Shown here in pieces: positions 45,001-56,455 of a DNA stretch of 64,000 bases. Positions within the stretch are counted from its first letter, which is position 1. Each line of letters opens with the position of its first letter. The notes below the pieces were generated by a model, which saw only the letters and a list, made by a program, of their open reading frames with translations, was not told the origin of the DNA and did no database searches. Made by a program: the position numbers and the translations under genes. The DNA comes from Bursaphelenchus xylophilus (lineage: Eukaryota; Nematoda; Chromadorea; Rhabditida; Aphelenchoididae): the NCBI GenBank assembly GCA_904066235.2, contig CAJFCV020000005.1, positions 1,984,001 through 2,048,000 on the forward strand, written 5' to 3'.

Positions 45001-47571
45001 CTGCGAGAACAACGAGATCTTCATTTTGCGCTTGTTGTAGCTGGTCCCGAACGTGATGGGGCGCAAGAATTTGGTCATGGAGCGCAGATCGTTCTCCGAG
45101 CTTTGGCCATGGATAAAGTTCTCGTAATAGCGCCGAAAGCCGGGATGATCGCGGATGTAATCGACCAGCGCTTTGCAGGTGTGGAAGGGAGAGCGTCGGG
45201 CTGAAAAATGTTTGTTTTATCCGAAGAAAAACGGTGATTTTTGAAGCATTTTGAGGGTTTATGGAGAGGAAACGTAAATTTTAGGGAAGAAGAACGTAAA
45301 TTTTTGAAAAAGGTGGGAAAATGTAAACTTCCGTTGATTAATTATAATTATTGTGCACAGAAGTAAGCCTATAAGGGACTGTGATAAAATTTTGAAAGAA
45401 AAACGGTGATTTTTGAAGTATTTTGAGGGTTATGGAAAGAAAACGTAAATTTTAGGGAGGAAAAACGTAAATTTTTGAAAAAAGTGTTCGAAAATGTAAA
45501 TTTTCATTGATTTTTAAAAACTATTCCGTACGGAAGTAAGTCTAAAAAGAACTGTGAAAAACTTACTGGAAGAAAAACGAGATTTTTTGGTTGATTTTGA
45601 GGGTTTATGGACAAAAAACGTAAAAATTATGGAGGAAAAGCGTAAATTTTTGAAAATAGTGTTAAAAATGTAAATTTCCATTGACGTTTACAATCATTAA
45701 GGACAGAAATGAACCTGAGAGGAACTGTGAAAAAATTTTGAAAGAAAAACGGTATTTTTTGGATGATTTTCACGGTTTATGGAGAAAAACGTTAAAATTA
45801 GGGACAAAAAACGTAAATATTTTATTTCAGCCCCAAAATAACTTACTTTCGACCATAAGGCCGACACTTTTGCACTCTCTCGCCATCTTTCCAGTGTCAT
45901 AGCCCTCGATGTAAACGGCGCTTTTCTTGACGCCAGCAGCCAAATATTTGGTTCCTCCTTCATCGAGTGGGATCTCGGGCAATTGATGATCGGCACCGTT
46001 TATAATGTAGGAAGTGGAGCCGTGAAGAGTTAGGAACTCGTTTCTGAAAGAAGAACGCGATTTTTTGGAGAGTTTTGAGGGTTTATGGAAGGAAACGTAA
46101 ATTTTAGGGAGGAAAAACGTTAATTTTTTAGATTTGTTAATTTATGTTAGGGATAAAAAACGTATTTTTTGAGATTATCTTCAAAACTTTTTTTATCAAA
46201 AACAAAAAAATTTTTGAATTAAAAAATTTTTTTTTCATCGTATAAAATGTCGCCAAAAAATCAAAAGTCAACTCACTCATTAAACATTGGCAGTTGATTG
46301 GCGATTAATTCGATGATATTCAACAAACTTCGGTCTCTTTTTCCAGTCTCCGGATCGTGAATGGAGTCCAAATTTTTCATATCAATCTCATGACTTTTGG
46401 CCTTCTTGATGCTCAACAAGACTCGAGAAATGCCCTTTGGGAAGGTGGGATCCGCATCCTCCACCGAATCCAGCTCCAGATCAATCTGCGAATCCGGGAT
46501 TGGGAGTTCGTTCTTGGAGAACAAAATGCTCTGCAAATCGTAGTAGAGGGTCTCTCTGGAGGAGCCGAAAAATTCCTGATATTTGCGGTAGGCCAGACGG
46601 AAACAGGCGCGGCATTCTTGGCGACGGTCGGCGATTACAACACTGAAACAGAGAAGGGTAAAAATTTACGTTTTCCTCCATAATTTTTACGTTTTTTGTC
46701 CATAAACCCTTAAAATCACCCAAAGAATCTCGTTTTTCTTGCATAAGATTGCTCTGACACCTTCATAGGCCAAGTTAACAAACTGTAATTACCAACAATC
46801 ATTTGGAATTTACCATTTCTAACCCTTTTTTGAATTTACGTTTTTCTTACCTAATTTTTACGTTTTCCCTCCATAAACTCTCAAAATCATCCAAAAAAAT
46901 CTAATTTTTCATCGAAAATATTGTCTTTAGCCGCTGTTAAGCCAATTCAACACACTTTAACCATCAAAAATTGGTCAAAGTTTACACTGTGCAATTTTTT
47001 ATCACAAATTTACGTTTTTCCTCCCTAATTTTTACGTTTTTGCCCATAAACCCTCAAAATCATCCAAAAAATCTCGTTTTTCCTTTCGAAGAATATGTCA
47101 GAGGCTCTTATATAGACACTACCTAGACAATCATTTTTAAAAATCAACGGAAATTTACGTTTTCTAACCCTTTTTCAAAAATTTACGTTTTTCCTCCCTA
47201 ATTTTTACGTTTTCTCTCCATAAACCCTCAAAATCATCCAAAATCCCTCGTGTTTCCTCCAAAAAATCGCTCCAACTGAAAATTTACCTCTCTTGGCTCC
47301 TCTTTGTGAACTCAATCTCCTTTCCGCTTCTGCTTTTCCCAACCACGTTCACATCGTATCTGTATATTACACTTGGTTCGATCTTAACTTGATAAATATT
47401 GCTCTTCACCGTGAACCTTTTCCCGTACGTGCCTGGAGGCAACTTCTCCGGAAGCGTTGTGTCGCCGGGCTGGAGATTCAGGCCAGCCAATTTCTCCAAC
47501 ACATCGCTCTCCACCTTGGTGCGTTCCGTTATCAGGTTGCGTTGGGGTGGGACCCGTGAAGAAGACGCCAT
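39083..47571 (-). CDS. Argonaute, WAGO-like, predicted slicer-inactive
   Basis: Nine exons (minus): 47571-47288, 46642-46277, 46043-45847, 45200-44785, 44220-43719, 43207-42847, 41821-41572, 40378-40065 and 39215-39083; 940 residues, all in frame. It should bind small RNAs and silence targets. PAZ-type features include YFMQKYDMKLEYPDAHLVGV then YFPPEVL near residue 380. PIWI-type features include KTNMKLGGSNY, VVFYYSGASDGQY, VPAGTVIDERAVHPL and ALCHEHQIVG. The slicer residues are replaced: Ser for the first Asp (FIGISISQPG, about residue 660), Ser for the second (YYSGASDG) and Glu for the His (PTPTVVAED). It is therefore probably a non-cleaving nematode secondary-siRNA Argonaute. A 3' splice site lies 27 bases upstream of the ATG, suiting a 5' exon or trans-splicing. 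Introns hold the ACGTAAA minisatellite, donor-like tandem repeats and two tRNA-like MITEs. Confidence 0.92.
39295..40060 (-). repeat. ACGTAAATTTTAGGG minisatellite (Argonaute intron 8)
   Basis: Plus-strand TTTACGTTTTTCTTCCCTAA units repeat irregularly. A block containing AGTTGCCCAGACAATGAAG is duplicated at 39375-39460 and 39550-39640, about 175 bases apart. It is the same half unit as at 27030-27600. Confidence 0.82.
40823..41402. mobile_element. CAAGGAAAG-type foldback MITE with tRNA-like core (Argonaute intron 7)
   Basis: A 580-bp palindrome from CAAGGAAAGTACTTTTATGG to its degraded complement. The arms match the element at 29151-29743. The tRNA-like core lies at 41121-41195 on the minus strand, with B box GGGTTCGATTTCC and A box TGGCCGAGTGGCTAG. 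Confidence 0.87.
41121..41195 (-). other. tRNA-like segment inside a MITE (Ser-like)
   Basis: A box TGGCCGAGTGGCTAG and B box GGGTTCGATTTCC are present on the minus strand. The anticodon region GTCTGGAAATC resembles the ones in the other copies. The stems do not pair fully, so it is not a functional tRNA. Confidence 0.75.
41860..42790 (-). repeat. Tandem array of about 128-bp units with donor-like motif (Argonaute intron 6)
   Basis: Eight units start at about 41862, 41993, 42120, 42239, 42366, 42502, 42630 and 42755. In gene sense each reads GGTAAGGGGAGACC, then an A/T run, then AAGGGCT-type sequence. Each unit therefore presents a strong 5' splice-site-like word downstream of the true donor at 42846. 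Confidence 0.88.
43225..43691. mobile_element. CAAGGAAAG-type MITE with tRNA-like core, left arm truncated (Argonaute intron 5)
   Basis: The right end is complete (GGAGCCCCCATAAAAGTA then CTTTCCCTG). The left arm begins inside the family sequence at about 43250 (AAGCCCCTTTTCGCTTAATT). The core matches that of the element at 40823-41402. Confidence 0.82.
43403..43474 (-). other. tRNA-like segment inside a MITE (Ser-like)
   Basis: B box GGGTTCGATTCCC is a perfect match to consensus, and the A box is TGGCCGAGTGGCTAG. This is the best-preserved polymerase III promoter pair among the MITE-borne copies. The acceptor stem (CGGTGTGG/CTGTTTGG) is not paired. Confidence 0.75.
44260..44770. repeat. Tandem repeat with GGTAAGGGGGGACCAAGG-type motif (Argonaute intron 4)
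   Basis: Three units of about 160 bases, each ending in GGGGGGACCAAGG-type sequence (44431, 44589 and 44755), with an inverted copy of the motif at 44260-44277. Each unit also contains GCAAACCGCGGGCTAAAAAT and a TTTCATCAAAATCT-type phrase related to the CAAGGGAAGTACC MITE family. Confidence 0.8.
45235..46170. repeat. ACGTAAATTTTAGGG minisatellite (Argonaute introns 3 and 2)
   Basis: About four units of roughly 175 bases at 45235-45835 (GGAAACGTAAATTTTAGGGA and variants, each followed by a CTGTGA(T)AAAA phrase). One further unit lies in the next intron at 46080-46170, across the intervening exon 45847-46043. The orientation is opposite to that in introns 1 and 8. Confidence 0.8.
46660..47270. 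repeat. ACGTAAATTTTAGGG minisatellite (Argonaute intron 1)
   Basis: About four units of roughly 180 bases, reading TTTACGTTTTTCCTCCCTAA and CATAAACCCTCAAAATCATC on the plus strand. It is the reverse orientation of the array in intron 3. Confidence 0.8.
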
Positions 47572-48355
47572 GTCTGGCCTGGATTGGAGGCCTTCCTTCT
47601 GAAAAGAGTGATTTTTTCGACTGAAAACAAATAAAAAAAAATATAACAAAAATTCTCGGAAAAAATTGTCAGGGGGGACCAAGGCGAAAATTTCCGAGAA
47701 TTTTTGAAAATTTCGACCCTCGGATTTTACTAAAACTTGGTGAAAATAATCATCATGGTTTGCTAATAAAATTGTGAAACTTTAAGCTCACCCTTTGCAG
47801 TCACCACTGAGATTTTTTTAAAAACGTAAAAGTCGAAAATCAGGCAAAATTTTCAAAATTTTTAAATTTTTTAAAATAAAAAATTGGCATTCTGTCTCAG
47901 AAGCAGAGTTCAGTATTCCCATAAAAATTCAAATTTTTCCCCGCAACGTTCAAAAAGATACGCCCAAAAATCTTTGCTTTTCTCTAACCGTCTCTTCATT
48001 TTCAGTGCTCTCTCGTTGTCAAGGATCGTTGAATATCTCGGTCGTGGCGGCAAAGATCGAGCTGAAATTTTCAGGAATTGATATGTGTCTTAAGCACAAA
48101 CTATGTACAAAATTCTGAGCGTCGCTCTTTGAGCAACTCCCTCCGGAAATTGGCAAAACATTTTTTGAAATTTGGTCCATTTTCGACGTTAAAATCACGT
48201 TTTCTTTCGGAAAGCATGAGCTAAAAAACCATCCATATGTTTTACAAAATGCTGGCCTGGATTTGTGCCAAATTTCATCAAAATCTGAGCGTTTCAATTT
48301 TTTCATTTTTTGAAAATCTTGCCTTGGTCCCCCCTTACCGTCTTTTCAAAAAAAA

Positions 48356-48482
48356 ATCAGTCTGTCTGGAAAGTAATGTGGATTTTTCACAGCAAAATGT
48401 CTTGTCTAGTCGGAACCGCCAGTACGTCGCAAAGCGATGATCCGCGATTCCAATCCACATTATTTTCCCGACAGATTGATAT
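48356..48482. mobile_element. Small MITE with TCTGTCTGGAAA ends
   Basis: Left end CAGTCTGTCTGGAAAGTAAT and right end ATTATTTTCCCGACAGATTG form inverted repeats of about 28 bases around an 70-base centre. A lone end of the same type occurs near 49828. Confidence 0.7.
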
Positions 48483-50159
48483 TGCCCCTAAAATTGGATA
48501 AAAACTAAACCAATTCAACTAAAGTGCACAATGTTTTTCCTGAAAACGCAAGACAAACTCGTCTTCTGCTGTTATGACTGTTGTAAAAATACAAATCCCC
48601 CGTCGACACCTCGCAACATCACCCTTTTCTTTCCGAAAACGCCAAGTTAAGCGGCTCTTTTCTCGGGTTCTTGATTTTTATCCAAATAAAAAGCGTTGCC
48701 CTTTAGAGGTCTCATTAATTACAAGGAGAAACAAGTGACCTCAAAAGGAAAGACATAACATTGTCCGTCAAAATAAAGGTTGTTTTTGATGAAAAAAAAG
48801 ATGCGGTAAGGGGGGACCAGGGTGGATTTTTTTTTGATTTTAAATGTACAGCAACATCAAGCTGCATTTTTTAACAACGATTTTTTAGCTATGCCAAAAA
48901 ATGAAAATAAATTTTAATCTTTTCTTCAGAGTTTTATTCATAATCCGCCTTGGTCCCCCCTTACCATAAAATTTTTTGGCAAGTCCAAAAATTATTTTTA
49001 AAAAGTATTGCTGAAAGTTTTGACTCGCGCTTTGTAGGCACAGCCAAGATTTTCAACGATTTTTGGGGCCGAGAGAGCACACGAAACGTGGAGAGCGGCC
49101 AGAGAAAAGGTTTTTAGCCATATCTTTGCCAGTTTTGTGCGGAAAAACTTGATTTTTTGGGGAAACATTTCTCTCTACCGTAGAAACAGACAAACAACTT
49201 TTCATGTAAAAATTCGGGAAAAAATGGAAATTTTTCACAACTTTCAATCTAAAAATCTCGGTTATTTCTGTAAAATGTGAACTAGGATTCTCAGCATAGA
49301 CCTATGCAAAAATAATTATAAATCTATGCCAAGTTCCATCAAAATCTGAGCGTCGCATTTGGGGTACTTCTCCTGCAAAAATAAAAAGGGAATTTTTTTA
49401 CTTTTGGCGCTCCGACTTTCCTCAAAGTTTGCACAAATAATCTGTGTAGGCCAAAAAATGATCTATGAAAAATTAATCGCGCGGCTTGCATAGAGGGTCA
49501 AGGTATTAGAAAATCTTCCTCCGACGCTGGACTATGCAAAATGAAGAGGGGGAAAACGCGTTTCAGTAATCTTTATCTCGCAACGGCACACTCAGCGTTA
49601 GGTGAAGAGCCGAGATGGGCTTATCTTTTAATACGTAATAAATATTATATAATATGTATATAGCACCTCTGGTCACACTTGAAAATAAATTACCGGGAAG
49701 AAATGAGGTGCAATAATTTTTCTTTCACCATTTAAATAAAAATTTTTATAGACTTCTGGGACGTAGGTGTTTATATTATGATAAAACATGATAATTCATT
49801 TGCTTTTCGATGCGACAGAATGCTCATTACTTTCCCGACAGAATGATATGATAAATCTTATTTTTTGCTCCGCTATAATTCGTTTTGATATGATTTTACT
49901 GTACAAAGATATCGATAGCCCATTCCCTCGATGTCACAAATAAAACCCCGAAAATTGGCTCTCCTCTCAGCGGAATAACCAGCGAAAAAAGCGCCGGGGA
50001 AGAATTTCTTCCCGCTTTTTTGTTTCCCTTTCCCAACCATTAATTTCCTCTTTTTCTCTCGCCGCTCTCTCCATTCGACATGCGCTTTGTTTTCCTGGGA
50101 GAAAAGAGGAAAGCGAGCTGTTTACCAGCATCAGCGGTCAGCTTTTACGGGGCGTTTTG

Positions 50160-50606
50160 CAAGGGAAGTAGCGCAAGTGCAAAGCTGCAGATTTTCTTCA
50201 AATTTTGCATACAGTTTGGGCATGGGTCACAGATCAATCACCGGAAATTTCAGATCGCATTTTGCAAAGAGAGCCGAGATATTCAACGATCTTTTGGGTC
50301 GAGAGAGTACGCGAAGTGGAGAGCGATCAGAGAAAAAAAAACGCTTTTTAGCCATAATTTGGCCAGTTTCGTGCGGAAAAAATTTATTTTTTGTTGAAAC
50401 ATTACTCTTTATGGTAGAAATAGACATGAAACTTTTCATGGTAAAAATCGCAAAAAAATGTCACATTTTTTCCAACTTTCGACCTAAAAATCTCGGTCGT
50501 TTTTGCAAATCGTGAGCTAAGAATCTAGCATATGTCGCAGAAAATGTTTTTCTAAATCTGTGCCAAGTTTCATCAAAATCTGCACTTGGGGTACTTACTT
50601 CCCCTG
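50160..50606. mobile_element. CAAGGGAAGTACC-type MITE
   Basis: Ends CAAGGGAAGTAGCGCAAGTG and CACTTGGGGTACTTACTTCC then CCTG. The flanks are TTG and TTA. The interior phrases CGAGAGAGTACGCGAAGTG and TTTATGGTAGAAATAGACAT identify the family. Confidence 0.82.
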
Positions 50607-52150
50607 TTAGCAAGCATTTTTTGCGAAAAAAACAATTCGAAAAATCCCAAATTTTTTTTCTCTGAAAAATTGTTAGGCCAAAGCAAAAATTTCGACAATA
50701 TAAGCGAGATTCCACTATGCTGAAATTGTCGAAATTTTTTAATAAAAAATTGAAAAAATACATAAATTTTTTTGCGATTTTAAGTATGCAAATTTCAGGA
50801 TAAACTTCCAGTGCGTTGTATGATTTTTCTACAAAAAACCAGGTTTTCCCCTGCAGGAACAAAAAAGTTATGGACGAAAATCTTTTTTTTCTCTGCGACT
50901 CTCCTCATTTCACGTGCTCTCTCGAAAACAAAACAATTGAATATCCCGGCCTCCACTGAAAAGAGCGAGCTAAAACTTTGCGGATTTTTGGTATAGCTGC
51001 TTCAGAGCACATGTGCAAAATTTGAAGGAATTCTTAATGCCCTAAGGGCTTCACTTACGAGTTTACTTATTTTGCAAAAAAAATGGTTTCAAATTAATTT
51101 CCGATAAAAATTATCTTTTTTCCCCTCCCAAAAATAGATTGACTACTCTAAAACGGAGAGAAAAAATATCTGATACGGCAAACACCTGCCTGAGAAAGAA
51201 AGGTGGGGGGAACAGTCCGAAAAGGATGACTGTATACATTTTCTGGGCTTCTCTTCCGATCTCTTCTTTGCTCAAAAAACGATAAGAAAAAACATCTTTT
51301 GGAGAGAAACAATGGAGAAGACATTAAATCATGGCCACTGCGAGCCAAAATCCAAAAATATTTGTTCTTAAAAAAATTATGCAAATTTATGCAAAATTAA
51401 AAATTTGGATATTCCGAAAAATCGAAACATTCAAAGCTTGCCTGCAAGTCATTTTAACGATTTTTAAACCAAAAAATCCATGAAAAAATTTAAATATTCA
51501 AATTTCCTCCAAATATTCATAAAATTTATTGCTGCAAAAAACAGTAAAAATCAAATTAAAATTGATATCAAATATCTCAAAAATATATGCTATACAAATC
51601 TCAACAGTATTTTCAAGAAATACAAAAAAATATCAACATTAATGACATGTACAATAAAGATACGGTTAAAAATGGCGTTTGCAATGAAATGATCGGTAAA
51701 AACTCGAGATTATATGAAGTTACAATTGCTATTCTATAAAACAAATGTGATGTTACGGGATGCCAAGACAGTTTCAGAACAAAAATAGATTAAAAATGAC
51801 ATTTCGTCCACAAATTTTTGAAAAATTTAATTTTCAAATTTTGATTTCTTGGAATTGTCTCAAGCTTGTTCATAGTGCCCTTGAATACATTCTGATTCCG
51901 TATAAATTATTTCACTCCCCAAAATTTAAATTTTTAGACGAAATGTCACTTTTTCGAATTATTGATTTTATATCAATCTAGTGTAATTTAATCAAATCTA
52001 ATGCAAAAAAGTCAGCTCAAAGCGAGCTAAATACTATTTCAATCCATTCTACACTCCCTCATTTATCTATATACATGTTTTGCAGACGAAATGTCACATT
52101 AAAAAACCATTGATTTTTCCTCTATCAAGTGTAATATAATGTGTAATATC

Positions 52151-55100
52151 TTAATTTTTGTTGAAGATAAACTGTCCGATGAGGCCGACAATGACGGCCA
52201 GACCCACGCCCAACGCGAAGACATCGGTGTGGGCGAGGAGACGGCGAATAATCCGCGGCAGGATCCATCTATTTCCCACCATCTTCAGGGCCCTCAGCTT
52301 CTTTTCGGTGAGCGGCGGGTATCGGGCGCTGAAAACAAGACATTCGGCCACATGCGATATCATCAGGGCCGGCGATTGTTTTGGGGGCCATAAACAACCG
52401 AACTGACAGTTTTTGTGCCCCGACTTCGTGGCGGGATGGCAAAGAAGTTCGGGGGAATTGAATAAATTAGAAGGCCGGATTAAAAGGTCCCCAAACATGA
52501 AAAATCGACTTCATTTTTTCGAAAATTTTTCATATGCCTTCTACAGTGGCGGACCTGAACCAGTGGCAAAAACTTACCATTTTGCATCGGGCATGCATCA
52601 AAAAATGAAGCAAAATATCTCCCTCTCCAAGTGTAAAAAACACCGATTTCAAAAGCGCGCCCGCAATTTTTGTGGCGGGGTTTTTTGCGCGCCCTTCAAA
52701 ACAAAGTTTTTTTCACTTGGAGACGGAGGCATTTTGCCACATTTTTTGATACTTCTCGGATGCATACTGATAGGGTTTTTGCCACTGGATCAATCGTCAC
52801 TGTAAACAGGCCATAAACGAATCGCTAGAAATCTTAGCTCACTTTGCAAACTGAACCACAATATTCAACATTCTTTTTTTCACGAGAGAGCACGCGAAAT
52901 GAGGAGAGTCGGTCAGACAAAAGGCATGTTTCGACTATAACCTTCCCAATTCTGGATTAAAAAAATAAAAATTTTGCAAAAATATTACATACCTCTTGTT
53001 TACTGTGACCTAAAATTTTCGACAAGAAAATCAAAAAAAAATTTAGAATTTTTCCAACTTTTCACTTAAAAATCTCGACCATTTATGCAAAAGGGTGAGC
53101 TAAAACTCACCACAACGTCTTCTAAAAATCTCCTCTAAACCTATGCCGATTTTCTTCCAAATCTAAGAAAAAAAAAATTTTTTTAATCCGAAAAATTGGT
53201 AAAGGGGGGAGCAAGGCGATTTTTTCGCAAATTTCGAAAAAAATCGAAAAATTCTCAAAAAAATCGCTTCAAAACTAAAAATCAAGTACCAAAAATGCAC
53301 TTACGCTCCAAGCTGTTCGCCGAAAAAGGTTCGTTTGAGGACGGCCTTATGATGACTGAACTGGTCGAAGCCATGTCGGCTTCGATAGCGGCCGAATCCG
53401 CTTTGGCCGACGCCTCCGAATGGTAGGGTGTCCACTAAAAACCAACACAAATAAATTTCAAATTCATCACTTACAGGTCATATGAAGTACAACGTCATTT
53501 ACAGTAACCGCGCCGCTCCGACTCTCCTTCACCACCTTGTCCACGGCCTTTTCGTCGGTCGAAAATAGGTACAGAGCGAGTGGTTTCTCTCTGTCTAGGA
53601 CAAATTCGACCGCTTCATCCACCGAATTAACCGTTACGACCGGCAAAATTGGGCCGAAAATTTCGCTTTCCATCAAGGCGTCGTCGGGGTCCACTTCAAC
53701 GACCGTTGGTGGGATGAATAGGTCGTCTCGGTTGGGTTTGGCCGGTTGGATGGCCACATTTCCACGGGATCGGTCAAGGAGAGAGTTTAGACGGCTATAA
53801 ATTAAAAAAATTATATTTTAGTAGGTTCAGCTGACCAAAAATAGTAAATTCTCAAAAAATCATCACCCGATTTTGGCGAAAATTGGCACAGCTATTGGCT
53901 ATGCACTCCTTTGACTATCCACAAAGTTTCGCAACGCCCAATCCTGTATTTTTTGTCAAAAATTATATTACACTAGACATCTCAACCCAAAAAAAATCAT
54001 TCCAAGATCCCTCAAACTTACTCAAAATGCCGTTGATTGATGATTCGACAATAATCTTTGGATGACTCGACTTCTGGGTAGAATTCTTCAAGAGTTTTCT
54101 TCAATTCGATGAGCAGTTTGTCTTTTACATTTTTATTCACCAAGACGTAATCAGGGGCAACACAGGTCTGACCGTTGTTCATGAACTTTCCCCAGGCCAA
54201 TCTTCGAGCTGTGCAGGCAATATCAGCGGTGGAGTCGACGATTACCGGGCTGAAATTTATATTATTCATGAGGATCTGAATAGTTTTGAAAAAGTGATTT
54301 TTGATGGCCAACATAAATTTCGTTTCAAAAATTACCGTCTACGCTATGGAAGCCGTCCATTAAAAACAGTTTTTTAACTAAATGTTCAAGTTCATAAAAA
54401 TGTTTTTTTCCTCAAAAATCCCCTTGGTCCCCCCTTACCTATCAAAAATTTCAAATTTTTTTTTGTAATATCTGATATTCTCTGCCTAAAACTCAAAAAA
54501 AAACATTCAAAAAGTTCTTACCATTTCCCTCCCAACTCCAAAACCACAGGAGTTAAATGTTCCGCAGCAGCTCTCATGATTACACGGCCAACTGCGGTGC
54601 TTCCAGTGTAAAGGATAAGATCGAAGCGTTCCTTCAGCAGTTCTCCGGTACCTTCGGCATCAGCAAGGACGACGGAGATCTGACGTGGGTCGAAGTGCTT
54701 GGCGAACGCGTCTTTGAGGGCTTCGGCGACATTTGGCGACACTTCCGAAGGCTTGATTATGACAGTGTTGCCTAAAATAATGAAAAATATGAAAATAAAT
54801 GTCGGAAAATTTGGATGAAACTTGACCTAACTAGGGAAGTGTACAAACGAACCCTCACCAAATGGCAAGTGTTATACACCATTGGAAAGCCCTTGAAAAA
54901 TGGTGAAGGGTACCATTTTCATTTTTTGCAGAATGCCTTAGGGCAAAAAATTATAAACGGCTGATTTGTCCCTTAAGTAGTTACAATATCTGCTGTAGGG
55001 CAAAATAAATCTTATTTCAAAACGTTAAATGATACGTATTGCTACTAGGTTGGCCTAAGAATTATTATGAAGTTTGGCGCTTGCCAGTAAAACCATTTTA

Positions 55101-56455
55101 CATATGATATTTACTGGTTTTAGATACCCATAACGTGAAAAAACACTTTTCACTTTGTTTAATCTTGAAAAACATGTAAGTTTGATGATTATAACCGTAA
55201 TCTACCGTTTTCAAGAAAAATTAAAGCGTTTGTAAAAATTTAACTCAAATATTATCCTAACTGTAAGAACGCAAAACGTTTTTCCCCAAGCTGGGAATCG
55301 AACCTAGCTTGGTTTGGCTTATCAGCCTGCTCCGCAACCACTGCACTATTGAAGCAACCCTCTTCGAGGATTTTTATCCGCTCAAGAGAAAGAAAGATTT
55401 TTGTTGCGAAATGACCTAAAAATAGTACAATTTACAGTATGTCGTCGCGGAAAGGCATTCTGCAAAAAATGAAAATGGTACCTTGCACCATTTTTCAAGG
55501 GCTTTCCAATGGTGTATACCACTTGCGATTTGGTGAGGGTTCGTTTGTACACTTCCCTAGTAAGTTAAGATCACAATTTCCTATGACATACTGGGGATTA
55601 TTAGCTTGCTTTTTGCAAAAATAACCGAGATTTTCCGATAAAAAATCCTAAAAATTCAATTTTTAGAATTTTTACGTATCTTAACTCTGCCCGCAAAATC
55701 AGAGCTGATATTTTCAGCAATTCATTAGTAGGTCTTACAGACTATTTCCACAAAATTTGAAGAAATCCTGCAAATTGTCGGTTGAAAAAATCCTTTAAGA
55801 AATTTTACGTTTTTCCTCCCTAATTTTTACGTTTTCTCTCCATAAACCCTCAAACCCCTTCAAAAAATCTCAATTTTCTTTCAGAATAAACTCCAAGACA
55901 GCTCTTACCAGCAGCCAGCATAGTCGCCAGAGGCAAGAATACCATCAACAATGGGTAATTCCAAGGTGCGATCAGCAGACAAGTTCCGAACGGCTCTTTG
56001 ACGATCATGGCGGTGTCCAGAATCTGCGCCGGCCCTTTTTCCACATGCTCGGGCTGCGCCCATTCGTTCAGATGTCGCAAACACACTTGAACTTCGTTTA
56101 TGGCCATGCCAAATTCCATGAATTTTGTGTGCGTCGGGGTTCGGCGGAGGTCTTTGTAGACGGCCTCGCACAGTGCGGCCTCCTCTTCTTTGAGGAGCTT
56201 CGCAAGCCGATGAAGCTGGTCGCGGCGAGTCGACAGTTGGGCTGGAATGCCGGTGAGGACGTGTTGGCGTTGAATTGAGATTATCTGAAAATTTTTGACA
56301 TTACTTTAGACGGTCAAAAAAAATTTTTCGACTGGTCGACAATTTTTTCCCCTACAATTTTTTTCCTTTTGATTCTATAGCTATAATACTACCACAAAAA
56401 CAGCTTTAAAATTCATTATTTACCACAAAGTTTTCCTTACCTGTTTATAATTCAT
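52151..56455 (-). CDS. Fatty aldehyde dehydrogenase, class 3, C-terminally anchored
   Basis: Seven exons (minus): 56455-56441, 56284-55909, 54771-54522, 54249-54022, 53794-53475, 53434-53305 and 52328-52151, giving 498 residues. It should oxidise long-chain aldehydes to acids with NAD+. Catalytic Glu209 lies in VLELGGK and catalytic Cys243 in NNGQTCVAPD, exactly the positions known for class 3 enzymes. Other family landmarks are APWNYP, LYTGSTAVG, ESEIFGPILPV and LPFGGVGQSGFGRY, then FSHHKAV. The last exon ends in a hydrophobic span (VFALGVGLAVIVGLIGQFIF) plus NKN. This resembles the tail anchor of ALDH3A2, so ER or peroxisome membrane is likely. The first exon encodes only five residues. Introns 2 and 6 hold palindromic elements. 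Confidence 0.93.
52544..52802. mobile_element. CAGTGG-family MITE (ALDH intron 6)
   Basis: A 259-bp palindrome, TA on both sides, starting CAGTGGCGGACCTGAACCAG and ending near CCACTGGATCAATCGTCACT. A diverged CAGGGAAG-family fragment (about 52815-53160; phrases CGAGAGAGCACGCGAAATGA and GAGTCGGTCAGA) follows it in the same intron. Confidence 0.85.
54831..55560. mobile_element. CTAGGGAAGTGTAC foldback MITE with tRNA-like core (ALDH intron 2)
   Basis: 730 bp flanked by TAA on both sides. Inverted repeats of about 108 bases start CTAGGGAAGTGTACAAACGA and end TCGTTTGTACACTTCCCTAG; they include CACCATTGGAAAGCCCTTGA-type sequence. The interior differs from both other families, but the first bases resemble their ends. 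A tRNA-like segment lies at 55287-55357. Confidence 0.92.
55287..55357 (-). other. tRNA-like segment inside a MITE (Ile-like)
   Basis: The minus strand has A box TAGTGCAGTGG and perfect B box GGTTCGATTCCC, with GGCTGATAAGCC in the anticodon position (GAT if read as a loop). The acceptor ends do not pair. It is tRNA-derived but unrelated to the Ser-like cores of the CAAGGAAAG family. Confidence 0.7.

Larger units (their letters stand above)
47572..52150. other. Intergenic region with MITE debris
   Basis: No protein gene could be supported. Fragments of the CAAGGGAAGTACC family lie at about 47975-48140, 48985-49376 and 50870-51050, with a fuller copy at 50160-50606. GGTAAGGGGGGACCAAGG-type words occur near 47670, 48322, 48805 and 48950. 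The stretches 49400-50150 and 51060-52150 are AT-rich with nothing recognised. A possible small element lies between TGACATTTCGTC at 51798 and its complement near 51940. Confidence 0.55.
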
